From assembly GCA_963930775.1 (NCBI GenBank), contig OZ005697.1:1178001-1242000 (forward strand): a stretch of 64,000 nucleotides of DNA, in the 5' to 3' direction. Below are positions 33,075-46,129 of this stretch, piece after piece. The stretch's first letter is position 1; the number at the start of each line of letters is the position of its first letter. The notes beneath the pieces are model-generated. The model was not told the origin of the DNA. It saw only the letters and a program-made list of their open reading frames with translations, and ran no database searches. Source of the stretch: Cliona cf. orientalis. Lineage: Eukaryota; Porifera; Demospongiae; Clionaida; Clionaidae. Both the position numbers and the translations under genes were made by a program.

Positions 33075-33385
33075 TTAACCCTCGGCGCATGCGCGAGGGG
33101 TACAGTAGTCGTTCTGTGTGTGTGTCTGTTATCTGTTATCACGCCAGCTGCTGCATACCTGGTTTATATGATGCAAACAAGGCGCCATTAGGCTTTTTAC
33201 GGCATCTTCAAGGTATGAATTAATATGTGGATTTCGTTGAAAACGCTTCGTTCAAAAGTTCTAGCGATATTTGCCGACCACCATGGCCTTTTTCGCTTCT
33301 TGATGAGCTCTCAATCGATGAAAGAGACAGCGATGGCTTCATTTCAAGATTAGTAGTGTGTAGCTCTAGCGATAGTTTTTGTTAG
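33075..33385. repeat. Truncated copy of the CCCTCGGCGCATGCGC element
   Basis: The left end TTAACCCTCGGCGCATGCGC and following TACAGTAGTCGTTCTGTGTG match the element at 2121, as do GATTTCGTTGAAAACGCTTC and TAGCTCTAGCGATAGTTTTT. The inverted right end is missing. Confidence 0.7.
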
Positions 33386-33585
33386 ATTGGGAATATATTA
33401 CTGGATCCCACGCAGGGAAACACACTATCTGTGTATATAATGAAACTGCACTGATTTTTTAAAAACATCAAACTAATGCCTTATTGCTTTTAGCTCACAC
33501 CCTGTATTGTGATTAGCAGAAAATTATTTCAAAAAAGAAATTTGCAACAATTATTATTATTATTACTGTGTCTGGAAAATGACAA

Positions 33586-36500
33586 TCAGAATGCAGTTTT
33601 TTGTTTCTTTACTTCAACCATGAGGTGGTGAATATTTATCAGCTCTCCGCGAATTGACAGACCCTTGAAGGGAGGCTGAGAAAGAACCTTCTGGAATCGA
33701 TGGTAGTACTGAATCAACTGGGCCAGAGCTCCCTAGGGGATGGAAAGGATTTAAAAATCACATAGAAAGAACAACCTCTGAGTGTCCAGACACTTTTTTT
33801 ACTGTATGTATTCAGTACCTACAACTACCGTACTGTATAGCCAACAAAAGTTTGTAGGCAAAAGTTTTCACCAATGAGAGAAGGTTCACGGTGAAAAGTG
33901 AAACTTTTCACTTAGCTTTGTTGTAGTATACTTCAAAGGAAACATAGAACCATGCACATAGCTATATTATTATTATGGAGGGGGAAATCTCTCCCCAATA
34001 TCTGATACATGTATCATGTGGCAAACTCCACATGTTTGCCACATGACATGTACTCTATTGAAGGCGTACTGCACCCTGAAGTAATTGGTGTGGTGTCATA
34101 ATATCATGGTACTCAGTACTGGTGCAGGTGGTATTTTGTGCAGCTGCATCTGTGGCTTACAGCTAGGTGGATTGTAGTCCATACCATGTACCACACAACA
34201 TAGGTTAGGTACAGTCAGGGCTTATAGAACTATATGTGACCTGCTATGAGAAAAGGGACCAATTTTGTGGACGATAGTGTTCAATTTTTATGCCCAAACA
34301 ACAGCTGGTAGTGAGTAGCTAAGCCTATGTGTGTATAGGCACAAACAGAGCAGATTAGCTACATGACTCCATACTTGCAACAAGCTACATACTACAAACA
34401 AAAAACTCCCAAATGGTCCCTTTTCTCATAGCTGGTCACATATAGCTATAGCTACTAGTAATAATGATTAACATGCACATACACAAAATTAATGCATAGG
34501 AATGACTCCATGGCACTTAGCTTCACCCCCTAGGTCCAGTATTGCACACTACACTTTTCAGTGTATATCATAATAATATAAAATACTGTATTTCTGCCAA
34601 AATTCAGCATGCAAATTTGTAATGATATTGCTCGAGCTTTGCTGAATTTTTATTCAACATTCCATCTGTGTGCGCATTCTATTCCCATTTATAGCATATT
34701 ACTAGTGGTGATGAAAATCATCTGTGCGGGGCGAGCCTTCACAAAAGTCATAAGATTTCTTTGAAAGCACACAGGGTATGCGTGCGCACATGGGGTTGGT
34801 ACCCCAATAGCTAGGACTGAGAAGCTACCACAACAGTGACAGTATCACACAGATTGCTAGTATAACAGCTATAGCTAGTCCAATAATGTTTTAGTAGTCT
34901 ACATGCCATGACCATGAGTCCAAGTACCTGTAGCCAGGCCCTGTCAGGGGATATGCCTCCATGCAGTCATCTTCATGCTCAGGAAAGTGGAGTCTACCAG
35001 TGATGTTAATCGTGGACCTGAGCCTTACCAGAGTGGTACAGCACTCACCTTTCCCAGTTTTATGCCTTGCCTACACTCGAGTTGTCTCTCAGGTCGATGG
35101 TGCAGTGTGGGCATATGCGCATGACGGCCATTAGATCTACCTTACGCGCGTTCAAAATTTAACTCTCTCCTCACTGAAATGATCACCCCACAAACATACA
35201 AATATATATACATATAAAACCTCTTCCTGTCTCTTGTGTATTCAGGGTTCGCTCAGGCTCGCCCCGAATAATGCAAGGCGAACTTTTCCAAACATTAGAG
35301 ACTACTTTCAATCATTCGGTAAAAGGTGCCGAATAAATAGAAGGGCCGAATTTTTAGAAAAAGTACGGTATACCGGTAATACGGAAATGGATCTGTAGTA
35401 GGACAAGGCTAGAATAATTTATACAACTCACAAGGAGTTACTATCACTGCTCACAGCTTCAAAAAGAAATATAAAATTTCTGGATTAATTTTATGGAATA
35501 CTGTTACTGAATATCATGCATGTACTTAATAATAATTAGTACCTGAAGAATGGCCGTGCCGTTCTTGAAGTTGGTGAAGGACTGCATGATGTCTTGATTG
35601 AGGACCTCAATGGATTTCTTCCAGTCACCAGCGAACCCTCGAACCAGCTGCTGGAGTCGACGTTCATCCACCTTGATCCTATCCCTCTGGCCCCTCTCCA
35701 GGAGAGGCTCGACGTCCTTGACAAAGTAGATGATCCCACCGAAGTATGGGGAGAGGGCCTATGCATGGAGTGTGTGTGTGTGGGGGGGGGGGGGGGGGGA
35801 GGGGGACATACGTGTTAATTGACGTAGACATGTATTATACGGTAGTGTCCTGGGCAAGCGCCCACTCCCGGGTAAGCACCCATGAACCGCATTTCAAGGG
35901 GCCACTATAGCAACTTCTATACAAACATATGGAGCATTGATCCTGGGTAAGGGCACCATATTATAATATGTTGACAAATACATGTGCATGCAATGCCATG
36001 TACTACAGTAAATAGTATTATCAATAGTAAATATTATCACTGGCAGGAATAAATTTTGATGTTTTGGATCCCAAACTAGAAATGTGGGTACAGAAATGCT
36101 TGGCAGTTTAATAAAGGATTGACATACATGTACATAATTACATGTATATATACACGTTTAAGAAAATAATTAATATAAATTTAATTTGACATGTAGTTGT
36201 GAAGGAAGATCAACAAATTGTATCTAGTGCCAAACTACTGCTACTGATAATATGTAGTATCTACACATGTACCTCATCAATGAACTCCTGAGTCCTTGCG
36301 TGCAGAAGACTCTTAAAGCTTTCCGACTCCTTAGACTCCTCAGAAGTACGTTCCTGCCATCAAAAATTATTCAGCACAAAAATAACTGCAAAATTTCAGC
36401 TTCATGCATATTCTATAGTGTCCAGCTAGTCCACATAATCGGTAATCGTATTCCCACGTTTAATTTCAACAGTGCATGCTAAGAAGCATCAAAAAAAATT

Positions 36501-39500
36501 TTTTTTTAATCTCAAACTTTTCGAACCACTCACGGTGAGTACTGAGAGCATCATGTCATAGTTGTTGATGAGAAAGACGAGCTGTTCTCTCCGCTGGGGA
36601 AACTCCGCGGCCATTCTCAAGATGAAGTTCTCAACCTCTCCTTGGAGGGAGGAAAGACACTGGTCGACCTGGTCCTCCGGGTGACTCTGATTAATGCTCA
36701 CCAGGGCCGCAGAGAACTCAGCATAGCGACGAGTTATCTTTTGGATAATATAATGTTGTGAGAGAGTGCGTGTGTGCAAATATGTGACTATATTATGATG
36801 TGCAATTTAATGTGAAAATTGCACATGTGTATGCATGAGAGGGAGAGGAGAGAGAGAGAGAGCCCATCCTTACGTAGTGAGGCCTTGTATCAATGTTTCC
36901 TAGACGCGATGGATTGGTGTCCCTCACACTTGCAATGTTCAGCTCTAGAATCCTCCGAAATCGAGGCCAAAGGATGGCCATCATATCACGACTGTAGCTG
37001 CAGTACATACATACAGTACAAGAGAGATCGACACTATTACTCACACAATAGGAGAAATACTGGAACCTATCTGTAACAGCCACTCAGCTGCGAGCCAAAA
37101 ATTAGTGGTTACATGAAGAGGTGGCTGCTCCAAAGAGGTGTGTGCAATGTACCACTTGAGGCTTGAACTACATGTAAGTGTAAGTGGCTACAATAAGGAG
37201 GTTACATACAAAAGGGATACTGTTACTCACAACAGACGATGTTCGAGTGCAAGAGAAGTCACTAAAGAGCGCTAGAGTGGCACCTTTACATTAATTTTGA
37301 TATTAACCACTAATATCCTTTGATGTTTAACAACAGCACCACTCCTTAATCTGTATAGTGACTTATGTACTTGTAGCTATTTTGTCGACCCATGACCCCT
37401 CTCATCATTGGCCTAAATACCCTGTACATGCATGTACACGTACATGCATGACCGCCCACACATACATTGTGTACAAGTAACATGTACCCCTCTGGTAGCC
37501 AGCAATTTGCCTATAAAAGCTTGTGGTTGCTAGGCAAAAAAAGGCAGGTTACTCTCATTACATAAACTACTAATGTTGGTTTAAGTCTTGCAAATATATC
37601 AAGTAGCACATGTGACCAGCTGTGAGAGAATACCATTTGGGGCTTGTTCCTAGACACTACCACTACATTATATTAATCTTGTTCAATGTCATACGATTTT
37701 ACATTTTCATGATAAATTGGTTTGTTCACACTATAATAATAACATGTGATGATCTCAAGGATTTACATGTATGTCACCACCATACTCAGAATGCATGCCA
37801 GGCCAGTCAGGGCCTTGCAAGTAAAATTTCATACTATCATGTACATTAATTTTATGCCAACATACTCATTTAGACAAGGTGTGTTTCTTCGATGAGCGAT
37901 GGCTTGGTAGCGGTGGCTGATGTGGATGCAGAGAAAGATGCTTATGGCGTCGTAACAGTTGTCCATGTACTGCTCCGTCTGTTTCTGTTAAGGAAGGAAG
38001 GAAGGAGGGAGAGGGAGGGAGTGAGGGATAGAGAGGGGGAAGAGAGAGAGAGCATCACCACTACCAACACTAAGCTTCTTTCCACCATAGCTACATGTAT
38101 CTCTCTATCTTACCAGCAGGTAGGCTAGAGTTCTGCCAAAGATACTGTCAAAGAAGTCCTGTGCAGTTGACGGAGTTAGAGAGAAGAACTCCACCACAAA
38201 GAGGTAGTCCCTGCAGGCGTTCTCCATCAGAGCAAAGTGGATGCTGCGAAATAGACTCTCGTAGGGAAACTGGTGTGCCACGTGTGTGTGTGTGTGTAGG
38301 TGTGAATAAAAGAGGAGGAAGGAAGAGAGAGAGAGAGTGCACATGTGAGAGGCAGTGTGTATGTGTGGAAATGTTACTAGATATCCATAACTGGGTATAG
38401 CTGTAAGTTGTAAGCTTTCTACATGTAAGTTGTAGGCTTTCTACATGTAAGTTGTAGGCTTTCTACCAATCAAATAATAGGATTGGGCATATACATATAA
38501 GTAAGGTTGCAGGCACTAGGTACCTAGTACAATAATCACATACATGATCGTATAATAGTATCACGGTGAAAGCCTCACTCTCTGACTTCCAAATCCTTAC
38601 CCTCTTTTCAGCCTTCTGTGCTTGAGGCACCACAATGATTGGGTCCTCCAGCTCTGTCGTGAGAACGGTGTCCCGGCTGCCGAGGGTGAAGATCGTCGAT
38701 CGATTCTTGAAGGTGGTCCGCGTCGAGAAGAAGCCCCGTTTGGGCGTGTCCTCCGCCCCCATTAGGTCATCTTTCTCGGCAACATCCTCGAACTGTAATT
38801 GTAATGGTGGTCATGTGATAGGACAGAGTAATCATGTGACGTACATGTACATGCACGTATTAGTATTATAGAGCTACACATCCAGTAAAACTGTATTTAT
38901 AATCCTTGTGGGCTGAAGCCCTTACACTATGTTGATAACAACTAGCAAGTAACTCAGGAATTTAATTTCATGGTCACATTGACAAAGAAGAATCTATAAT
39001 ATTATTATACAGTATTCATGCAGCCCACCTGCATCTTCATGAGCTTGGAGTTGTAGTCTTTGAAGTAGGAGTAGTAGACCTTGCCCATGGTGTCAACGTA
39101 CTCTGACCTCACCTGCTCGGCCGTCTCGCGGCTGTGAGCCATCAGAAACTCGTTAAAGTACCTAATCACGGGGGTTGGTTGATTAGTTGGTTGGTTGGGT
39201 GGGTGGGTGAGAGGAAGAAGGGCACCCCATTCAGTATCATCCATCATGTTACAGCACAATATATAATACTATTATTATTCTATTCTGCCAGTGTTGGTGT
39301 AACAAGAACGAGCGTACTTGCTATGCGGATTAGTATCTATCACCAAGGGCTTATAGACCCCCAAGGCCCTTTCCTTGCTATTACCCAACCAAGAACCTCG
39401 ATAACATTATCTTAGCACAATAATACTCACAAGACTACACAACATGTTGGTGTATGAGTAACAATTATTGTGGGTGCTGTATCCTGAGTGTGGAATTCCG

Positions 39501-42500
39501 ACTGTAAGCCACACTCAAGATAATGAGGGACTTTGTACTAAATAATATTATGCCATATTACATATTAAATTGGGGAGTGTTTTATAAGACTACATGTAGT
39601 ACAGAGCTGTAGGAGGACTCCAGATCCCCAGACATGACAAAAATTTGAGGACCCCACTGCTAATGAAAATTTAGCCATAACTCAGTAATTTAAAGTACGT
39701 GGGACAATTATAGGCGAGGAACCACATGACGTTGTGTGGTATGTGTAGGTATACAATTTGGGCTTACTTGTAGTTCAGTAGTTGGTTCTGTAGCATCTGA
39801 TAGTTGGCCATTGGCTTTCGGAACTGGTAGATTTTCTGCAAAAGGAACTCTCGTGTTTTTGAGACGGCCTTCAGTTTGAGCTTGTCCACCACATCCCTCA
39901 CGTCGAATGCAGCACGACAGTCATTGAAGTCCTGAGAGAGAGAGAGAGAGGGAGAGAGAGAGAGAAATAGACGCATTTGTGTCACCTCATGTATTCATAT
40001 ACATGTACATCCCCATAAATGTGAACATACATGTACATGTACACATGAGATTGAGCTTAATTTTGTTTATATTTTGTACCTGAAGATTGAGAAAGTTGAT
40101 CTTGTGATCCAGCTCATGAAGATTCTCAACAAACTCTCTCTCACTGGCAGGAGTGTCAGTAATGTGCCTGCGACAGAAGGGTGGACGAAAATGATTATCT
40201 CTCCCTCTCTCTCTTTCTCCACCTCCACCCCCTGCCCCCCCCCCCCTCTCTCTCCCCCTCTCCCTCATAAACCCACTGGATTAGGTGCTCTGTGACTGTC
40301 ACTTCAGACACATACTGACTGAGCTCTCCACGCACCGCCTGCACATTGAAGAGTGGAAGCAAATTAACAATCAATCTCAACAGTAATCATGGCATGAGTA
40401 ATATATGTGATTTGCTCTGAGAAAAGGGACCACTCGGGATATTTCATAAAAAAATTGAATTTTTAGCATGGATTGATAGCTTTGTGTGTGCTGAATCCAA
40501 TGGTGCAAGTTTCATGAAAAAATATCGATCACAAGTGGAATTATGACCATTTTTATACACGCAGGTAGATATATTCGTTTTTCGGAAAGTGCACATATTT
40601 AATCAAATTTTATATTAAGTTGTATGTGTCCGAGCAGTTGTTTGCACCCAACTACATAAACATAGCATATCAATATGAAACTAAAATTCTACATTTCTGG
40701 TAGACTAAAATACAGAAAAATGATAAATATTTATTTTCCCCACATTTTAGCTATTATTATAAAATGAAATTTTATCCCAAGTCACTGGCGTAAGAAGCAG
40801 GGGGCTGGGGGGGCTGTAGCCCCCCCCCCCCCACCCCCCATCTTGTCAGCCAAACCTAGGAAGATATTTATTCTAATAGGCCTTGACATCTTCAGATTTG
40901 TGATGTAAAGTCTACTTTACAGCCAAATTAGAATAATAATGGGCATGGTTTGAAGGCGTATCATGTGATCCAAAAAAGTTTTTTTGCACGCTTTGCACGC
41001 AATTTTATTTATAGCCCCCCTGTCCAAAAACATCTTCTTACGCCACTGCAAGTGGTCCCTTTTCTCAGAGCAGGTCACATAATATTATAATAATATAATA
41101 ATGGTCTATTGGGAGTACAGTAGAAAAAAAGGAGACGTTATTAGCTACTGATCAGATCATTGGAATTTTACCAGGTATCTTACAATGTCACTTCAATGCT
41201 CTAAGAAGTCTTATCCTGATCAATATCTACTCCTACATACATGTATCAATTATGGGTCAGCTGCCTCCGCATTCTCATAGTACACAGTACCTTAAGGTGA
41301 CTATTTTTGTGTATCAAAAATGTAAAATTTTGTACCCACTGACATTAGTTACACACACTAGAGAATATTAGAATATGTCGACCCTGTACCATTTCCATGT
41401 ACAACTCGCAAAATTTATATCGTACCGGAGGTACTTGCAAAATGTGAAAATTGCAGAAAACTGTACCTGCAAAATTTACTATTGTTACTCCCATGTACCT
41501 GTCTGTTCTTGAGCTTGATGCTCATGGAGTGGCTCTGGTCCTGCAGCGACTGGATCTCTGAGCTGATGCTGCCGAGGTCATTCTGGAATTTACTCAGCAT
41601 CCCTTCCATTTGCTACAACGTACAAGTACATGTACATGTACAGGACAACAAATTTAATAATTAAAGATAAATTTCTCCCTCCTTCCTAAACACTATACTT
41701 CTATGTAAATTCAAACCTTTGAAAATCGGAAACCCCCCTTATTAAGGACAAATGTGTCTGTCCCTTGCTTAGTAATTTCACTGTAAAAACAGAATTGCAG
41801 TCAGTTCTAAGATACGGTAAGTCTCATAAATTGCAGTTTTTAATAGTAGGGTTCTCGTGATGTGTCCTCTTAGAAGGTCAGCTGTTATCAATACAGACAT
41901 GAATGGAAGAGTACGTCTCTGTGTTGCTCTGATGCAGTTCGGCTATTATCAACACATGACATGAATGGGACAAAGGCTCTATGGTGCTCTAGTACGGATC
42001 GTCTACTATCAATACAGATGTGAATGAATGTGAAGGCCTCCATCCATATGAAACTACTGTGATAGAACGCAAGCTAAAAAATAATTACGATTTTATAATA
42101 TTATGTTGTGTGATTTTCTGGTAAAGGTCGTCATACACTATGAAAAATCCTGGAACACAAATTTTCTTGCACTAATTAGATTATGTGTTTTATTAGCATA
42201 AATACGGTAAGTCTGAACTATCATGCATGCAAAAGGTAGCTGGATGCATGTAAATATATAGCATAATCACAAACAGTTCCCGTGAGAGCTGTGGGTAAAT
42301 GGTAGGGGGTCGTCAACAGTAAAATCTTTACGGAATGGTAAATGGTCGTCAACAGTGTAAACATCAATAGGTCACTTTAGGAGACTTACCGCCAGAATTT
42401 CATCGCAGTTGTGTATCTGATAGTGTAGCTGAGCAATATTACGACTCTGGGCAATATCTATGGTCCTGGTGTCAAAGGTCACAACACTGTACACATTAAT

Positions 42501-43193
42501 TTTGTATTGTAGTCTTAGACTCTATGTACAAAACATGAGTTTTACTGCCACAAGACACATTCTCAAAAGTGTGATCAGCCCAATTTTAGCATAGTGAGGC
42601 ATAATTTATTCATCTATTCGGGGAGAAGGGCATTGAAAAATACACTGGCATGGCATGAATGTATGGATGTGGGATACAGTCTTCAATGGATCGCAGTTCC
42701 ACCTTCCTCAGTTCCGTCTCTATCTCCCTGGAGTACTGTCTCAGGTCCAGGCCTTTCCTCAACGCCTCCTGGACCAGCTCATCCTCCAGATTCGCCTGGA
42801 TGTGACCTGAAAAAAAAGAAAAGATCTTGAATGGTCACTGTTAGAGTTCAAATCGCGAGACTGTTGGGGGGGGGGGGGGTGGTTTTAGTCTCGTGTATCA
42901 GACCTCTCCATCCCCAGCTCTGGATGTGCTGCATGTACCTGCCAGTGCCTCATCTTCATCAAGTATGTCGTCCTCTTGAGAGGTGATGTTCAGATCACCA
43001 AAATCAAGAGAGGCAATCACGTCTTCTTCCTACAAAGAAGGTGATGGGGGGGGGGGGGGGGAGGGGAGGGGTGAGGTTAGTACACTGTCAGACTCTAAAT
43101 GGAGCTCTCCAAATTATAAATAGGTTTAAATTCATTGCTTGGCCGCTATCAGAACCTCACTTCTTCTTGTCTTTCAACTACGCTGGACGCCAT
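33586..43193 (-). CDS. VPS52: Vacuolar protein sorting-associated protein 52, 17 exons
   Basis: 706 residues, collinear with human VPS52 (723). VPS52 is a core subunit of the GARP and EARP tethering complexes for endosome-to-Golgi retrograde traffic. Exons in transcript order: 43161-43193, 42939-43029, 42678-42806, 42390-42457, 41499-41612, 40277-40338, 40080-40167, 39768-39931, 39029-39161, 38601-38792, 38114-38269, 37866-37984, 36874-36997, 36534-36737, 36273-36353, 35543-35758, 33586-33732. Landmarks: HIQANLEDELVQEAL near the N-terminus, KTREFLLQKIYQFRKPMANY, AILWPRFRRILELN, ITRRYAEFSAALVSINQ and EQLVFLINNYDMML, ending ELINIHHLMVEVKKQKTAF. The exon 6 donor (GTGGGT after ...LIQ) was chosen because the alternative breaks the frame. 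The start codon gives a short acidic N-terminus. Introns hold several repeats. Confidence 0.95.
34240..34446. mobile_element. Inverted-repeat element with TGTGACCTGCTATGAGAAAAG ends
   Basis: In the last VPS52 intron. Left end ATGTGACCTGCTATGAGAAA then AGGGACCA; right end TGGTCCCTTTTCTCATAGCTGGTCACAT. The inverted ends are about 27 bp with few mismatches. A diverged half-site is near 37613 (GTGACCAGCTGTGAGAG), another end is at 17511, and a larger copy is at 40411-41082. Confidence 0.8.
40411..41082. mobile_element. Large copy of the TGTGA...CTGAGAAAAGGGACCA element with a nested insertion
   Basis: In VPS52 intron 5. Left end TGTGATTTGCTCTGAGAAAA then GGGACCACT; right end AGTGGTCCCTTTTCTCAGAGCAGGTCACA. 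Inside it, at 40788-41047, sits a complete CACTGGCGTAAGAAG element, which must have inserted later. Non-coding. Confidence 0.8.
40788..41047. mobile_element. Inverted-repeat element with CACTGGCGTAAGAAG ends, copy 2 (nested)
   Basis: Starts TCACTGGCGTAAGAAGCAGG and ends ACATCTTCTTACGCCACTGCA, an inverted repeat of about 15 bp. G- and C-rich blocks next to each end match the 17771 copy (GGGGGGCTGTAGCCCCCCC and TAGCCCCCCTGTCCAAAAAC). Confidence 0.8.
41875..42055 (+). repeat. Short tandem repeat of about 60 bp units in VPS52 intron 4
   Basis: Three diverged units carry GTCAGCTGTTATCAATACAG, GTTCGGCTATTATCAACACA and GATCGTCTACTATCAATACA, each followed by a GACATGAATGG or ATGTGAATG block. Related single units occur near 14115-14150 and 14247-14280 in another gene, so the unit is dispersed. 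Confidence 0.6.
42062..42210. repeat. Small inverted-repeat element (TACCGTATTTATG family), copy 2
   Basis: In VPS52 intron 4. Shares AACGCAAGCTAAAAAATAAT, TGTGATTTTCTGGTAAAGGT and TTTTCTTGCACTAATTAGAT with the element in XAB2 intron 3 and ends GCATAAATACGGTAA. Confidence 0.65.
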
Positions 43194-43389
43194 CTGCTGC
43201 GATCTCAGGATCTGACACTATCAGCCCCTTGGTTGGTTTAGTCTAGTTCTCGGATTGTTGTGGGCGGAGCTAATTAGATGTATGGAGGGCGTGGCATTTT
43301 CGGCCAAATAACTCATTCCAATGTAATAGTCCGGATTCCGTTCCATACCACGTGGGTGGAGCTAGCTTCAAGCATGCACAATAGAGAAG
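43194..43389. promoter_or_regulatory. Bidirectional promoter between VPS52 and AnmK
   Basis: 196 bp between divergent start codons. Contains GTGGGCGGAGC near 43260 (GC-box-like) and a related GTGGGTGGAGC near 43351. No TATA box. Both 5' UTRs must fit here. Confidence 0.6.
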
Positions 43390-46129
43390 ATGAGTGCAGG
43401 AGAAAGGCAGCTGTCTGTGGGCCTCATTTCAGGCACCAGCATGGACGGAATTGACGCATGCGTACTGGAAATCACTGAGGAACTACATACTGTCAATGAG
43501 AGTGTAACAGCACCTCACCAACAACTGAAGTAAAGATGCTATCCCGGGCCATGATCCAATAAATCATAAATTATATTATATTAAATATCACAACCAGCCA
43601 CTCTACATAAATTATAATGCACATCAGCTGGGCTGGATATTTCCAATCCTGCATCATTTGCACACCTCCATTTTCACTTTTTATACTGCTTACGCCGCTG
43701 AGTCTCTAGCCAGACCCCATGAAAATTCCAAATTTGTAGTAGCTATAACTAATCTTAATAATCATTGAAGGTATGCTACTTGATTGCTCCTATCAATAAG
43801 AACAGCTAATTAAACTCATAGATGCTTTCTTTACCTCCAGGCTACGTGTCATAGGTTTTCTGACTCACCCCTATCCCCACAAACTGAGAGACGACCTGCA
43901 TCGCCTGTGCAAGGCTGGGAGCACTGCCGAGGTGTGCATGTACAATGTGCTCCTGGGGAAGATGTTTGCCCAAGCCGCACAACTAGTGGTGGACAAGTGT
44001 GGCCTCAACATGGAGGATATTACTGTCATTGGATGTCATGGGTAATAATCATGTGCTTGAATAATATTATGTAGCTATACTAGCTGTTATCAAGTTAAGG
44101 GAGAGGTAGAGGAAGGGAGAGAGAGGGGGCCCATATCAATGATGATAATAATATCGACATAGTCCATAGAACAGCCTCTCAAATTTTTGCGCGGTGCGGC
44201 AGTAATGATTATTGGTGGTGTAAATTAACCATTAACCTTCATGTGAGACTTATAAATCTTTGACCGGAAAAGAGAGACACTGTCTGTGAAAGAAGTTAAT
44301 TACTGCTCATGATCTCTATAGGCAGACAATCCATCATCTTCCTTCACCAAAGCAGCTACATGGTTTCAACATCACCTCCACCTTACAAATTGGCGAACCC
44401 TCTACCATTGCTCAAGAATGCGGTATCACCACTGTAGGTGACTTCAGACCTGCAGACATGGCTGTAGGTGGACAAGGAGCTCCGTTAGTACCTTATCTGG
44501 ACAGAATCCTGTTGGAACGATATTTCTCGAAGAATGAGAGAGTCGGGATGCTATTGAACGTTGGTGGTATCAGCAATCTGTCTGTATTCATCCCAGCTAG
44601 TTTGGATGCGAGTGAAGAAGGGAGGCTTATTGGATTTGACTGTGGTCCTGGTAAGTCATGCAGTCTACCATAATCTACCAGTACATAATAATAATTATTA
44701 GCATTGTGTATTTGAAGGAATTAAATTTCGTGCATATGTCAGCAATTCCATCAATTTTTTGTCGACAATCATGCAGTGTAGCTGTTCTTTCTTCAGCAAC
44801 AGAACTTCCTAATCTCCAAAATTTGCTCTTGTCATGAATGTATAATAACTGCAGTCTTACATGATACTATAATAGGCAATGTACTAATCGACTCACTCAT
44901 GAAGCGATGGTTTAACCAGGATTTTGATAAAGATGGGAGGAAGGCAGCTGAAGGCAAGATATCAGATCAGCTACTGGAGAGACTCATGAAGGATCAGTAT
45001 ATCAGAAGTCCTCCACCCAAGAGCACAGGAAGAGAGGTAATGTGGTAAAAGATTCCAAGGTAGATCTATATCTAGCTTTTACCATGAAAAGGTATTGCTC
45101 GACTGCAGCATTATAATAATAAATATATTGGTGGCATTGTGACCCTCTGTGAAGAATTGAATGTTCCAAAAGAAGATTGCCTAGCCACACTGACAGGTAG
45201 TCCCTCCTCACTGAGTCCACTCCCCTGCCCCTCTTCCCCCTCCATCTCTCGGTCTCTCTCCCCCACCCCCACCCCCCCCCCCCCGCCCCCATCACTTCTC
45301 TTCCTTCATTCCTATATATCCTTCTCTGCTGTAATAATATTATTATAACTGAGCGTCTACTTGATTTCTTTGCAGAATTCACAGCTGCTGCAGTGCTCGT
45401 GAACTTTGAGTGCTTCATTCAGCCATTGATGAGGGGCATAAGAGAGGAAAGCGATAACACAATACCTATGAATAGGAGTAGTGATTCTCGGCATCCTGGG
45501 GCGTGTAACTTAGACTTGTTTGTCAGTGGAGGAGGGGCGAAAAATAAAGCACTCATGAAGTTCGTTACATGCTCTCATTAAATTTTTATATACAATGTCA
45601 TATAAGCTGCTTCCCGGTTTTACAGATCTCTTGAAAGGAGATTTGAGAAGCACAACGTAGCCATTGCGACCACTGATATGCTTGGCATAGATCCAGATGC
45701 TAAAGAGGTACAATTGTACTCTCTCACACACACAGTGATCGACTCAGTTTTTTCGTGTCTTATGAACAATTCCTTTTTATTTTTTATATACATGTAGGCA
45801 GTCTGCTTTGCATTATTAGCTTATCAAACTATCAAAGGAAGGCCCACTAGTATTCCAAGTGAGCTGGATGCATGGCTGTGCACGCATAGATATACAATGC
45901 AGTATAATTATCTTTAGCAACAAGTTCTCGGATGGGAATCCAATAATATTATTGTATGGTTAGCTATAATTAATGTGCTCAAAAACTGATGGGAGGAGTC
46001 TGGAGCGAAGTGAAATCAATTTTGATTATTGCAGGTGTGACTGGTGCAAGAAAAGAAGTCATATTGGGTAAAATTTGTCCTGTACAAAGAAGCCAACATA
46101 ACATTAAAACCTTAACATTATCCGATTAA
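43390..46129 (+). CDS. anmK: Anhydro-N-acetylmuramic acid kinase (AnmK), 9 exons
   Basis: 446 residues. In bacteria AnmK cleaves and phosphorylates 1,6-anhydro-MurNAc, a cell-wall fragment, to MurNAc-6-phosphate. Exons: 43390-43529, 43841-44041, 44322-44650, 44876-45036, 45109-45196, 45376-45559, 45626-45707, 45798-45858, 46035-46129. The ASKHA-fold motifs are all present: GLISGTSMDGIDACVLEI at the N-terminus, VIGCHGQTIHH, VGDFRPADMAVGGQGAPLVP (contains the catalytic Asp region), LLNVGGISNLS, GFDCGPGN, LFVSGGGAKN, and SVTGARKEVILGKI near the C-terminus. The intron-rich structure shows it is a true nuclear gene, not bacterial contamination. No signal peptide. Exon 6 uses a weak GTTCGT donor, chosen by phase and alignment. 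Substrate in an animal is unproven; fragments from food bacteria or symbionts are a reasonable guess. Confidence 0.9.

Larger units (their letters stand above)
32193..33585. other. Spacer between transferase-like gene 2 and VPS52
   Basis: Convergent spacer with both 3' UTRs and three repeats: the element at 32284-32497, a TTTCTACGTGATTTAGAAGA hairpin at 32648-32770, and a truncated CCCTCGGCGCATGCGC element at 33075-33385. No gene recognised. Confidence 0.65.

Noticed and set aside
40271-40276. Alternative GTTTAT donor for VPS52 exon 6
   Set aside because: It ends on a codon boundary and makes the next exon run into a stop; the GTGGGT site 4 bases earlier gives a continuous conserved protein.
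43390-46129. Bacterial contamination as the source of AnmK
   Set aside because: The gene has eight GT-AG introns and lies between linked animal genes.
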